Source: Nitrospira sp. UBA2082 (lineage in GTDB: Bacteria > Nitrospirota > Nitrospiria > Nitrospirales > Nitrospiraceae). Taken from it: a stretch of 33,137 nt of DNA. The position numbers were made by a program, and so were the translations under genes. The stretch's first letter is position 1. Every line of letters begins with the position of its first letter. A model generated the notes under the pieces. It saw only the letters and a list, made by a program, of their open reading frames with translations, did no database searches and was not told the origin of the DNA. This document shows positions 7,899-15,732 of this stretch, piece after piece. The stretch lies in NCBI GenBank assembly GCA_002331335.1, contig DCZO01000001.1, forward strand, positions 221,694-254,830, in the 5' to 3' direction.

Positions 7899-8300
7899 AT
7901 GATTACGCCTCAACATCCAAGTGAAAAGGAATTGCGCAGTTTTGGTTTATTGGTTGGCGCGGTGTTCAGTGTTATCGGCGTCTGGCCCCTCCTGTTTCGG
8001 GGAGAAGATGTTCGCGTCTGGGGTATTGCCTTAGGAGGTGCCCTGATCCTTCTTGGAGGATTGTCCCCTCGTGTCTTAGCGCCGGTACACAAGGTGTGGA
8101 TGCAGGCTGGTCATATGCTCGGATGGGTCAATACCAGGATTCTTCTCGGCATCGTCTTCTATGGACTGATCACGCCGATGGGAATTCTGTTCCGGCTGCT
8201 GGGGAAAGATATCATGAGACGGACCTTTGCTCAGGATAGTTCGACTTATCGGGTTCTTAGATCGCCGAGACCACGGGGACATATGAAATATCAGTTCTGA
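7899..8300 (+). CDS. SxtJ-family membrane protein
   Basis: A 133-residue protein starting 14 bases after the carbamoyltransferase, with AGAGGG (7885-7890) as ribosome binding site. It has hydrophobic segments at about 15-33 (LLVGAVFSVIGVWPLLF), 42-55 (GIALGGALILLGGL) and 83-102 (LLGIVFYGLITPMGILFRLL), then a basic tail. This matches small SxtJ-type membrane proteins, named from a saxitoxin cluster, that commonly sit beside NodU/CmcH carbamoyltransferases. The molecular role of the family is not known to me. A membrane scaffold for the carbamoylation step is only a guess. Confidence 0.8.
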   Translation: MITPQHPSEKELRSFGLLVGAVFSVIGVWPLLFRGEDVRVWGIALGGALILLGGLSPRVLAPVHKVWMQAGHMLGWVNTRILLGIVFYGLITPMGILFRLLGKDIMRRTFAQDSSTYRVLRSPRPRGHMKYQF

Positions 8301-8328
8301 ACGTTGATCGTTTACAAAGAGGTGCGCG

Positions 8329-8481
8329 GTGGGTGAATTTGTCGCTGAGCTATGGGCTTTCATGAAAGAGCGAAAAAAGTTTTGGCTGCTGCCCATCGTC
8401 CTCGTATTGATGTTGTTCAGCGTGCTGATCGTGTTTACGCAAGGTTCAGCGCTTGCTCCTTTTGTTTACACGCTTTTCTAG
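8329..8481 (+). CDS. DUF5989-type single-pass membrane peptide (50 aa)
   Basis: The GTG at 8329, preceded by AGAGG (8318-8322), opens a 50-codon frame. It has the N-terminal helix GEFVAELWAFMKERKKFW, one membrane segment (LLPIVLVLMLFSVLIVF) and the tail GSALAPFVYTLF. This is the pattern of DUF5989 proteins, short membrane peptides found right after SxtJ-type genes in carbamoyltransferase loci. It lies 28 bases after the SxtJ-like gene in an apparent operon. Function is unknown. Confidence 0.82.
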   Translation: MGEFVAELWAFMKERKKFWLLPIVLVLMLFSVLIVFTQGSALAPFVYTLF

Positions 8482-8524
8482 CCACCCAGAATTCTTGCCG
8501 GGTTTCACGATCGCACGCCTTCCT

Positions 8525-8569
8525 CTTCTGGACTTTTCCTTTGTCCCCATTTGAATCTGTAGTATAAAA
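8525..8569 (+). repeat. 45-bp direct repeat, copy B
   Basis: Second copy of the sequence at 5751-5795, in the same orientation. It shares gacttttcctttgt and atttgaatctgtag and ends in TATAAA. In both copies a -10-like hexamer follows a conserved 17-base spacer and TTTGTS. It lies in the 157-bp gap before the secretin operon and may serve as its promoter. No transposase remnant follows. Confidence 0.7.
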
Positions 8570-8638
8570 GCTTGGAGGTAACTGCTACATAGTGGGTCTA
8601 TAGGTGCGCCGATATTCTAGGGGAAGGGCCGTTCTGTG

Positions 8639-10987
8639 ATGCGCCGACAGCAAGAAGCCTCTTTCGGCAGGTTTCCAGGGATTGCCACGATTGCTGGATT
8701 GTGTCTGCTCTCCGGTTGTGCCTTGTTTGTCTCACCGGATGCGAAGCGTGGCGATCAGCATCTGGCGGCGGGCCAATGGGAAGAGGCGAGTCTGGCATAC
8801 AAACAGGCGCTCAAAGACGCCCCCTTTGACTCCTCCTTACAGCACAAATACATGTTAGCCCGGGAACGTGCGGGGGCGATGTACGAAGAACGCGGGCGGG
8901 CCTTGTTGAAGGATCGCCAGATCGATCTTGCCGTCGAACAATTCAAGCAAGCGCTGGCGATGGATCCGTCTCGAGTGGAGTATCAGGGAAGCCTTGCCGA
9001 AGCGGTTCGCCTGAAGGAATCCCGAACGCAATATCGGGAAGCGGACCGTCTGGCTCAACTCGGGCGGACCGATGAGGCAATCGAGGGATTCACCCGCTCC
9101 GCTGAATTGGATCCGACATTTCAGGCGCCGCTCGAAAGTCTCAGCAGGATGGCGGAAGAGCAACAGGCGCTTCAGCGCGGGGATCGGTTCAAACAGCCTC
9201 TGACGCTCAAGTTCCGTAACGCAGGGCTGAAGGAAGTCTTAGAAGGGGTGGCCAAGGCCGGCGGGTTTACACTGATCTTTGACAAAGATGTCAGGAATGA
9301 TCCGATTTCCATCGCGATTCAAGATACGACCGTCGAGGATGCGCTGCAATTGGTACTCAACAGCAACAGCCTCTTTTCTCAGAAAGTCTCTCCGGGTCTG
9401 TTGATCGTCAGTCCAAATACCAAACAGAAACAGGAACAATATCAGGATCTGGTGATCCGGACCTTTTACCTGTCCAACGCCAAATCCAAGGACATGCTGA
9501 CACTTCTGAAGACGATGCTGGATTCCAAGCGCATGCATGCCAATGAACAACTCAACACAATCGTGATTCGCGATCAGCCTGAGAAGATTCAGATGGCTGA
9601 AAGGATTATCCTGGCCAACGACCGTCAAGAGGCTGAGGTGCTCTTCGACGTCGAAGTGCTGGAGGTCAACCGGACCATCAATCAGAACTACGGGTTGACG
9701 TATCCGAAACAGGTCGCCGCCGCCATGGTTCCCCTTCCGCCTCCCGCCGGCCTTATTGCCGGGACGCTGGCCCAGCAGTTCAGCGCCAGCCAGTTGTCGG
9801 ATCTGGGCCCGGGGAACTATCTCTTCAAGCTTCCGACGAATGTTCAACTGGATTTCTTTAAACAGATTACGGAAGCGAAGACGCTGGCTTCCCCCAAAAT
9901 CCGGGTGGTGAATAACAAGAAGGCGGAAATCAATATCGGAGACAAGCAACCGATTCTGCTGTCCACGACCAATGTCCTTCCCGGTCAAGCGACGACAGGG
10001 GCGGTGCCGACTACCTCGACGGTCACCTCGATCGAGTTCCGGGATACCGGCGTCAAGCTGACTGTTGAGCCTTCGATCAAGCTGGGAAACGAGCTCGGGT
10101 TAAAGATGAAGATCGAAGTCATTCGGCTGGGTGAACAGGTGACCTTGCAGGCATCTCCTCCCATTACCCAGTTCAAATTCGGGAATCGATCCGCGGAGAC
10201 GATGCTGAGTATCAAAGACGGCGAAACGATCATATTGGGCGGCCTCTTGCAGGAAGAAGACCGGAAAACGAGAGTGACGGTTCCCTGGATCGGCGATCTC
10301 CCCCTGATTGGAGATCTCATCAGCTCGTTCAGGACTGACCGGGTCACCACGGAAGTGATCCTAACGATCACGCCGCACATTGTGCAAAACATGACGCCCC
10401 CGGCGCTCAGTACGCAAACGTTCTGGTCCGGCACGGAGTCGACCTATGCGACGAGTCCGCTCTTTTCAGGCTCGGCGAACAAGGGAGGATCGTCGTTTAG
10501 AAATGGATTGGGAGAGAATTCCTTGTCGAGCAGCAGCAAAGGGGGTGGACTTGAGAACGCGAAATCCAGCCGCTTGTTCGAGCAGATGGCGGTTCCGGAT
10601 CCGCTGCTGACTATCCGCCCGGAAGAGTCCGCCATTCGGTCAGGCAGCGAAATCAAGCTGGCAGTGATTGATGGGCGGATTGCGGTATCGGATCAGACAG
10701 TGTTCAGGCTCGAATACGATCCGAAAGTTCTACAATTCAAACGGCTTGGTGAGGCGGAAATAATCAGCACGCCTGACGCCCAATCGGAGGAGTCGGGGGG
10801 AGGGGCGGTCGGAACCATCTCCTTCCGGTTGATACGTCCGACTCAGCGTGCTCCGCGCACCGCCAACGTCACGTTTATGGCCAAGGCTCCTGGCGTGTCT
10901 CCTGTTCGGGTCGAACTGGTCACTCCCAGCGGGGACAGTCAGGTGATGGCGTCTCCAGTCGGGACTGGAATCGTGAGAGTGCGGTGA
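8639..10987 (+). CDS. TPR-secretin-cohesin lipoprotein (GspD/PilQ/MshL-like)
   Basis: A 782-residue outer-membrane secretin. The lipobox LLSGC puts the acylated cysteine at residue 27. TPR repeats cover about 33-165. An STN/N0-like domain follows at about 190-245 (LTLKFRNAGLKEVLEGVA). The secretin core runs to about 585, with ASPKIRVVNNKKAEI, VPWIGDLPLIGDL and VILTITPHIV. A Gly/Ser-rich linker leads to a C-terminal cohesin-like beta domain (about 655-782), containing RSGSEIKLAV and FRLEYDPKVLQFK. It would form the exit pore of the machine encoded by the following genes. The GTG at 8636 is an alternative start. A GGGGAAGGG site lies about 10 bases upstream. The fusion of TPR, secretin and cohesin-like parts is unusual compared with GspD. 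Confidence 0.9.
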   Translation: MRRQQEASFGRFPGIATIAGLCLLSGCALFVSPDAKRGDQHLAAGQWEEASLAYKQALKDAPFDSSLQHKYMLARERAGAMYEERGRALLKDRQIDLAVEQFKQALAMDPSRVEYQGSLAEAVRLKESRTQYREADRLAQLGRTDEAIEGFTRSAELDPTFQAPLESLSRMAEEQQALQRGDRFKQPLTLKFRNAGLKEVLEGVAKAGGFTLIFDKDVRNDPISIAIQDTTVEDALQLVLNSNSLFSQKVSPGLLIVSPNTKQKQEQYQDLVIRTFYLSNAKSKDMLTLLKTMLDSKRMHANEQLNTIVIRDQPEKIQMAERIILANDRQEAEVLFDVEVLEVNRTINQNYGLTYPKQVAAAMVPLPPPAGLIAGTLAQQFSASQLSDLGPGNYLFKLPTNVQLDFFKQITEAKTLASPKIRVVNNKKAEINIGDKQPILLSTTNVLPGQATTGAVPTTSTVTSIEFRDTGVKLTVEPSIKLGNELGLKMKIEVIRLGEQVTLQASPPITQFKFGNRSAETMLSIKDGETIILGGLLQEEDRKTRVTVPWIGDLPLIGDLISSFRTDRVTTEVILTITPHIVQNMTPPALSTQTFWSGTESTYATSPLFSGSANKGGSSFRNGLGENSLSSSSKGGGLENAKSSRLFEQMAVPDPLLTIRPEESAIRSGSEIKLAVIDGRIAVSDQTVFRLEYDPKVLQFKRLGEAEIISTPDAQSEESGGGAVGTISFRLIRPTQRAPRTANVTFMAKAPGVSPVRVELVTPSGDSQVMASPVGTGIVRVR

Positions 10988-11490
10988 AGGAAGACGGACT
11001 CACGCTGCTGGAAATCCTGGTCACGATGACGATTGTGGTCATTCTGGCATCGGTCGCCATGCCGCTCAGCAAGGTGTCGACGAAGCGTGTGCAGGAAATT
11101 GAATTGCGCCAGCAACTTCGAGCGATCCGGAGCGCCATTGATCTGTTCAAGCTTGAGTGGAACCGGGATGGGGATGTCCTGATCGGCCCGGTGTGCCTGA
11201 AAAACAAGCTGACGTGCAAAGACGTGACGAGTCCGTATGGCTTTCCCAAGTCGCTCGATGTACTGCTTGAAGTGAAATTGACCGGGGAAGAAGCAACAGT
11301 GCGTGGTACCACGGTGAGACGCTATTTGCGTACGATGCCGTTGGACCCATTGACTGGAAAGTCAGATTGGATTCTACGGTGTTACAAGGATCAGCCAAAG
11401 CCGTCCAGCTGGTGCGGCCAAGATGTCTATGATGTCATGACTCGAAGCGAGGCAGCTGCGCTTGATGGCACCAAATATCAGGATTGGTAG
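10984..11490 (+). CDS. Type II secretion/type IV pseudopilin (GspG-like) 1
   Basis: The GTG start overlaps the secretin stop by four bases (GTGA), suggesting translational coupling. The 168-residue product has a very short leader (MKEDG) and the class III prepilin motif G/LTLLEILVTMTIV with Glu at +5. A pilin N-terminal helix follows, and the C terminus is GTKYQDW, the G-T-x-Y-x-x-W ending of GspG-like pseudopilins. Two cysteine pairs (C..C around VCLKNKLTC and CYKD..WC) may form disulfides. It should be processed by a prepilin peptidase, which is not encoded in this window, and act as a component of a periplasmic pseudopilus. Confidence 0.88.
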   Translation: MKEDGLTLLEILVTMTIVVILASVAMPLSKVSTKRVQEIELRQQLRAIRSAIDLFKLEWNRDGDVLIGPVCLKNKLTCKDVTSPYGFPKSLDVLLEVKLTGEEATVRGTTVRRYLRTMPLDPLTGKSDWILRCYKDQPKPSSWCGQDVYDVMTRSEAAALDGTKYQDW

Positions 11491-11863
11491 GGCGTGCAGC
11501 GCGGACGAAGGCTTCACGCTGGTGGAGCTCATGATTGTGGTGGCGATCGTCGGCATCCTTGCCACGATTTCGATCCCGTCCTATCACACGTCATTGATTA
11601 AGGCGAGGGAGACTGTGTTGCGGCAGGATCTGTTCACCATGAGGGAGGTGCTCGACCAGCATCGCGCCGATCAGGGAAAGTACCCGTCGTCGTTAGGTGC
11701 GCTGGTCGCAGCCGGATATCTGCGCATGGTTCCCAAGGACCCCTTTACCAATTCAACGAACACGTGGCAGGAAATATCCGATTCCACAGAGGGTGGTGTC
11801 TTCGACGTGTATTCCGGGTCAGACTTAGTCGGAACGAATGGGACTGCGTATAACCAATGGTGA
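11465..11863 (+). CDS. Type II secretion/type IV pseudopilin (GspG-like) 2
   Basis: The ATG at 11465 lies inside the preceding gene (26-base overlap). The product is 132 residues. The cleavage motif is G/FTLVELMIVVAIVGI with Glu at +5, preceded by a short charged leader. The C-terminal globular part has the pattern LGALVAAGYL, VPKDPFT, FDVYSGSD and the end GTAYNQW, as in GspG-like proteins. It is probably the major pseudopilin of the cluster because it is the most canonical of the three. Confidence 0.9.
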   Translation: MAPNIRIGRACSADEGFTLVELMIVVAIVGILATISIPSYHTSLIKARETVLRQDLFTMREVLDQHRADQGKYPSSLGALVAAGYLRMVPKDPFTNSTNTWQEISDSTEGGVFDVYSGSDLVGTNGTAYNQW

Positions 11864-12687
11864 GCATACACACAGAGCGCACTGATTCGAGTTGCTTCAG
11901 GAGGCCTCAGGGGCGCGGGCTGGGGGAACTGAGGTGTGCCCTGTTTCTTGGGATGGTCGGGATGATGGCGGGATGGTCGGTGGCATGTAGCCCCTTGGAG
12001 CCGATCGACGAGCCGGGGATGTCCGACCTGCAATTGACCGTGGATACGCTCAAAACGGCGATTCGAGATTCGCAACGCACCATCGCCGAGTTACGCGCGG
12101 AAGTGGATTCTCGACGTCAGGAATTAGCTGAGTTGCACATCGCCCGGGCTCAGTTCGAGGGACGTGTCCGTGAAGCCGAGCGCCGGCTGAGCGAAGCCCG
12201 CCATGTCATCGAATTGCAGCGGGAAGAACTGGCCGGGTCACGCTCCGAGCGGGAACGCACGTCCAGAACCGGGGCGAGGCTGCACGGTCAACGCACACCG
12301 CCGCAAAAGCAGATGGCAGCTCTGAGCACGTCGGCCGGGGCAGGAATGGCCGGCATGTCTTCTCCAAAAGGACAGCGCACAGATAGGGTGTCTGCCGAGG
12401 GCGACCAGCCGGATTTAATAGAGGACAGCGAGGCTGCCGTTTCGACTCCGGCGGTTCATCGGCCCCCACGAGCTATTCTCGATGAAGGGCCTCCGACGAC
12501 AAACCCCGTGCGCATCTCGGTCAAGCGAGGCGATACCCTCTGGAGTATCGCGCAGCGGTATCAGATTCCGCTCAAGCGCTTAATGGCTATCAACGGGCTG
12601 ACCGACTCTCAGATCCAAGCAGGTCAAGCTCTCTGGCTGGCCGAATCTCCCGCCTCCAGCTTGCGATCGTACGAGGCGGCGGAGTAG
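11857..12687 (+). CDS. Coiled-coil LysM lipoprotein
   Basis: ATG 11857 overlaps the second pseudopilin by seven bases. The 276-residue product has an N-terminal hydrophobic stretch ending in SVACSP, a likely lipobox with Cys44. A predicted coiled coil spans about 57-130 (heptads such as LQLTVDTLKTAIRD). After a linker rich in Ser, Pro and Gly comes a C-terminal LysM domain (about 221-268) with VKRGDTLWSIAQRYQIP and INGLTDSQIQAGQ. LysM binds peptidoglycan. Its place inside the operon suggests that it anchors or spaces the secretion machine in the cell wall, comparable in role to FimV/TsaP-type proteins. That role is inferred. Confidence 0.85.
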   Translation: MVSIHTERTDSSCFRRPQGRGLGELRCALFLGMVGMMAGWSVACSPLEPIDEPGMSDLQLTVDTLKTAIRDSQRTIAELRAEVDSRRQELAELHIARAQFEGRVREAERRLSEARHVIELQREELAGSRSERERTSRTGARLHGQRTPPQKQMAALSTSAGAGMAGMSSPKGQRTDRVSAEGDQPDLIEDSEAAVSTPAVHRPPRAILDEGPPTTNPVRISVKRGDTLWSIAQRYQIPLKRLMAINGLTDSQIQAGQALWLAESPASSLRSYEAAE

Positions 12688-12727
12688 GGCCCATTCATTT
12701 TCTGTAGCCGACTCAAGGTCCATCACT

Positions 12728-13942
12728 ATGGCGGTATTCACCTACCGAGTTGCCAGGTCAGACGGCTCCACTATCAACGGCCACATCGAGGGTGACGAAG
12801 AATCCGTCGTGCGCGCCAAACTCGAATCGCAAGGGTTACTGGTATTTAAACTCCATCGCCGAGGGATCGGCGCCTCGGCGGCATCGGGCAAGTCATGGTC
12901 ATGGGGCAGGCTTCCGCTGGGAGAGTTTTTGATCTTTAACCAAGAATTGCTGGCTCTCGTGAAGTCGGGTCTTCCGGTCCTGCGCGTCTGGGATCTGCTC
13001 ATCGAGCGAGCGGGGCACGCAGGGTTTCAACAGGTGCTGCGCGACGTGCGGGAAAATATTCGAGGAGGCTCCTCGGCCTCCGATGCGCTGGCCAAACATC
13101 CGGCATATTTCCCAGACCTGTACGTGGCGACAGTCAAAACGGGCGAACAGTCAGGGAATCTGGCCGAAGTGCTTCAACGGTACGTAGGGTATCTCAAGCT
13201 CATGATTGGACTGCGCCAGAAGGTGATGAAGGCGCTGTCCTACCCACTGTTTTTGATTCTTATCGGAGTCGGCGTCATCGGCTTCCTGTTGACCTTTGTG
13301 ATGCCGACCTTTGTATCGGTCTACGGAGAATCAGCGAAGACATTGCCATGGGCCACCCAAATGCTGCTGGATGTTGTGAAACATGCGGAGAGCAGGCTGG
13401 TGCCTCTGGCATTGCTCCTGGTCGGTCTCGCTGTGGGCGCGCGCGCCTATTATGCGACGCCGGCAGGTCGTTTGGCCGTGGACCGGTTCATGCTGACGGT
13501 TCCGCTGGTCGGATCCATTGTGGTCAAACATAATACGGTGCAGTTGACCAGAACGTTGGGAACGATCCTCGCAAGCGGAATTCCCTTGGTTGATGCGTTG
13601 CAAAGCGCCAAGGGTGCTGTATCCAATCGATGGATAGCGAAGGGGATGGCGGGCGCGGTCAACGATATCCGCGAAGGGGTGACGCTGGCGGCAGCCGTAG
13701 ATCGGCCGAAAGTGTTGCCGAAACTGGCGGTTGAAATGTTGTCGGTTGGGGAAGAGACCGGTTCGCTCGATATCATGCTGCGGGATGTCGCAGAATTTTA
13801 CGAGGCCGATCTTGATACCAGGCTTACTCAACTGACGACCTGGATTGAGCCTGCGCTCTTATTGGTAATGGGAGTGCTGGTCGGTGGCATCGTCATCGTC
13901 ATGTATCTGCCGGTGTTTCAGTTGGCAGGGACTGTCGGGTAG
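12728..13942 (+). CDS. Inner-membrane platform protein GspF/PilC
   Basis: A 404-residue polytopic protein with the tandem T2SSF domain pair (about 65-190 and 268-390). The first repeat contains FNQELLALVKSGLPVLRVWDLL and the second HNTVQLTRTLGTILASGIPL. Membrane segments lie at about 168-192 (YPLFLILIGVGVIGFLL), 220-240 and 372-398. It forms the platform that couples the cytoplasmic ATPase to pseudopilus assembly. It starts 40 bases after the LysM gene and is followed by the ATPase gene, so the F-E order is the reverse of the common E-F order of T2SS operons. Confidence 0.93.
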   Translation: MAVFTYRVARSDGSTINGHIEGDEESVVRAKLESQGLLVFKLHRRGIGASAASGKSWSWGRLPLGEFLIFNQELLALVKSGLPVLRVWDLLIERAGHAGFQQVLRDVRENIRGGSSASDALAKHPAYFPDLYVATVKTGEQSGNLAEVLQRYVGYLKLMIGLRQKVMKALSYPLFLILIGVGVIGFLLTFVMPTFVSVYGESAKTLPWATQMLLDVVKHAESRLVPLALLLVGLAVGARAYYATPAGRLAVDRFMLTVPLVGSIVVKHNTVQLTRTLGTILASGIPLVDALQSAKGAVSNRWIAKGMAGAVNDIREGVTLAAAVDRPKVLPKLAVEMLSVGEETGSLDIMLRDVAEFYEADLDTRLTQLTTWIEPALLLVMGVLVGGIVIVMYLPVFQLAGTVG

Positions 13943-14001
13943 CAGAGGGGGGGCGATGGCGGAGGGGATGACAAGAGACCTGTCAGCAATGGAGGCCGCC
14001 C

Positions 14002-15729
14002 ATGGCGCGTAGTCTTGCCAGACCGTCTCTCGGGGATGTCCTGGTCAGCCAGGGACTCGTTCCAAAACACACCATTGAGGAAACCCTTCGCCGTCTGGGC
14101 GGGGCGGCAGTCACATTAGGTCAAGTGTTACTGGGAGAGGGGCTTCTTTCGGAGGACCAGCTTGCCCGTGCATTGGCCGCCCAGCATGGGTTGCCGTATG
14201 ATCCCTTGACGAGCTTTCAAGTCGATCCCCGCTACTACGAAACGATTTCCGTCAAGCTGATGCAACGATTTCCGTTCATCCCTATCGCCGAACGCGACGG
14301 GGTGTTGACCATCGCGGTGTCCGATCCGCACAACCTCCTCGGATTGGACGAATTGGAGATCCTGATCGGGAAGTCTCTGGAGCTGATCGTCAGTTCCAAG
14401 AGCGCGATCCTGGCCGCATTGGACCGCAGTGCAGGCTCGAGCCAAGCGCTCCGTGAACTCGAGGCTGAGTATCGGTCGGTGTTGGTGAAAGAAGATGAGC
14501 GCGGCGATCAGATCCTCACCATCGATCACGCCGCGGAGGACCAAAGCCCCGCCGTCAAACTGCTGGACTCGATTTTGCTGAGCGCCATGCAGCGACGTGC
14601 GAGCGACATCCACATCGAGGCCGCCGACCGGTCGACCAGTGTCAAATTTCGCGTCGACGGTATTCTCGTGCAGGCGATGGAACCGCTGGATATCCGCTTG
14701 CATGCACCGCTTGTGTCCCGCCTCAAGGTCATAGCCGAACTGGATATCGCGGAACGCCGTGTGCCGCAGGACGGCAGTTTTCGCATGCGACTGGATCGAA
14801 AAGTGGTGGACTTCCGTGTTTCTATCTTGCCGAGCGTGTTCGGCGAATCGGTGGTCATCAGAATCTTGGATCGAGAGTCCATCACGGCCGGTGTATCGGC
14901 GTTGCGGCTCGACCGGTTGGGATTCAATCAGGAGGACCTGAAACGGTTCCGGCGGGCCATCACCCGCCCCTACGGCATGATCCTGGTCACCGGCCCGACA
15001 GGAAGTGGAAAGACCACCACCTTGTATGCCGCGATTTCCGAAATGAACACGCTCGAAGATAAACTGATTACCATCGAGGATCCGGTCGAGTATCAGTTCG
15101 CAGGCGTGGTGCAGATTCCGGTCAACGAGAAAAAAGGGCTGACGTTTGCGAGAGGGCTGCGGTCTATTCTTCGTCATGATCCGGACAAGATTATGGTCGG
15201 CGAAATCCGGGATTCCGAAACGGCTCAGATTGCCATTCAATCTGCGCTCACCGGCCACCTGGTGTTGACGACCGTCCATGCCAACAACGTGTTCGACGTG
15301 ATCGGACGATTTGCATCGATGGGGATTGACGCCTACAACTTTCTGGCTGCGCTGAACTGTGTGCTGGCGCAGCGGCTGGTTCGCATTCTGTGTCCGGCCT
15401 GCCGTACGCCGGTGAGGGTCGAGCAGGCCGTCATCGAAGAGTCGGGGTTGGATTACGCGCAGTATAAGGACACGGTGTTCTACGAGGGGAAGGGCTGTCC
15501 CCAGTGTCTGGGGACCGGGTTTCGAGGGCGGAAGTGCATCACCGAATTCCTGGATCTGACCGATGAGATCAAGGAAATGATCCTGGCGGAGCGGCCCCTG
15601 TCGGAAATCCGGTATCGCGCGGTGACCGAGGGTATGATTACGCTGCGGCAATCGGCGCTCAAGAAAGTGTTGAACGGAGAGACGTCATTGCGGGAGATCA
15701 ACCGCGTGACGTTTAGTGAGGAAGGATGA
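14002..15729 (+). CDS. Assembly ATPase GspE/PilB/MshE
   Basis: A 575-residue hexameric ATPase powering pseudopilus extension. The N terminus (1-145) is an MshEN-like domain, which in homologues can bind c-di-GMP, with LGDVLVSQGLV and LGQVLLGEGLLSEDQL. The catalytic domain has Walker A GPTGSGKTT (about 331-339), Asp box TIEDPVEYQ, Walker B IMVGEIRDSETA and His box LTTVHAN. A zinc-binding tetracysteine site is made by CPAC (464-467) and CPQC (499-502), as in extension-type GspE/PilB rather than PilT. GGAGG at 13991-13995 supports the ATG. It is followed after three bases by the PilM-like gene. Confidence 0.95.
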   Translation: MARSLARPSLGDVLVSQGLVPKHTIEETLRRLGGAAVTLGQVLLGEGLLSEDQLARALAAQHGLPYDPLTSFQVDPRYYETISVKLMQRFPFIPIAERDGVLTIAVSDPHNLLGLDELEILIGKSLELIVSSKSAILAALDRSAGSSQALRELEAEYRSVLVKEDERGDQILTIDHAAEDQSPAVKLLDSILLSAMQRRASDIHIEAADRSTSVKFRVDGILVQAMEPLDIRLHAPLVSRLKVIAELDIAERRVPQDGSFRMRLDRKVVDFRVSILPSVFGESVVIRILDRESITAGVSALRLDRLGFNQEDLKRFRRAITRPYGMILVTGPTGSGKTTTLYAAISEMNTLEDKLITIEDPVEYQFAGVVQIPVNEKKGLTFARGLRSILRHDPDKIMVGEIRDSETAQIAIQSALTGHLVLTTVHANNVFDVIGRFASMGIDAYNFLAALNCVLAQRLVRILCPACRTPVRVEQAVIEESGLDYAQYKDTVFYEGKGCPQCLGTGFRGRKCITEFLDLTDEIKEMILAERPLSEIRYRAVTEGMITLRQSALKKVLNGETSLREINRVTFSEEG

Positions 15730-15732
15730 GCG

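Noticed and set aside
14128..15651. 507-codon open frame on the minus strand inside the ATPase gene
   Set aside because: It is a codon-bias shadow of a well-conserved GspE gene; its translation has no family features.
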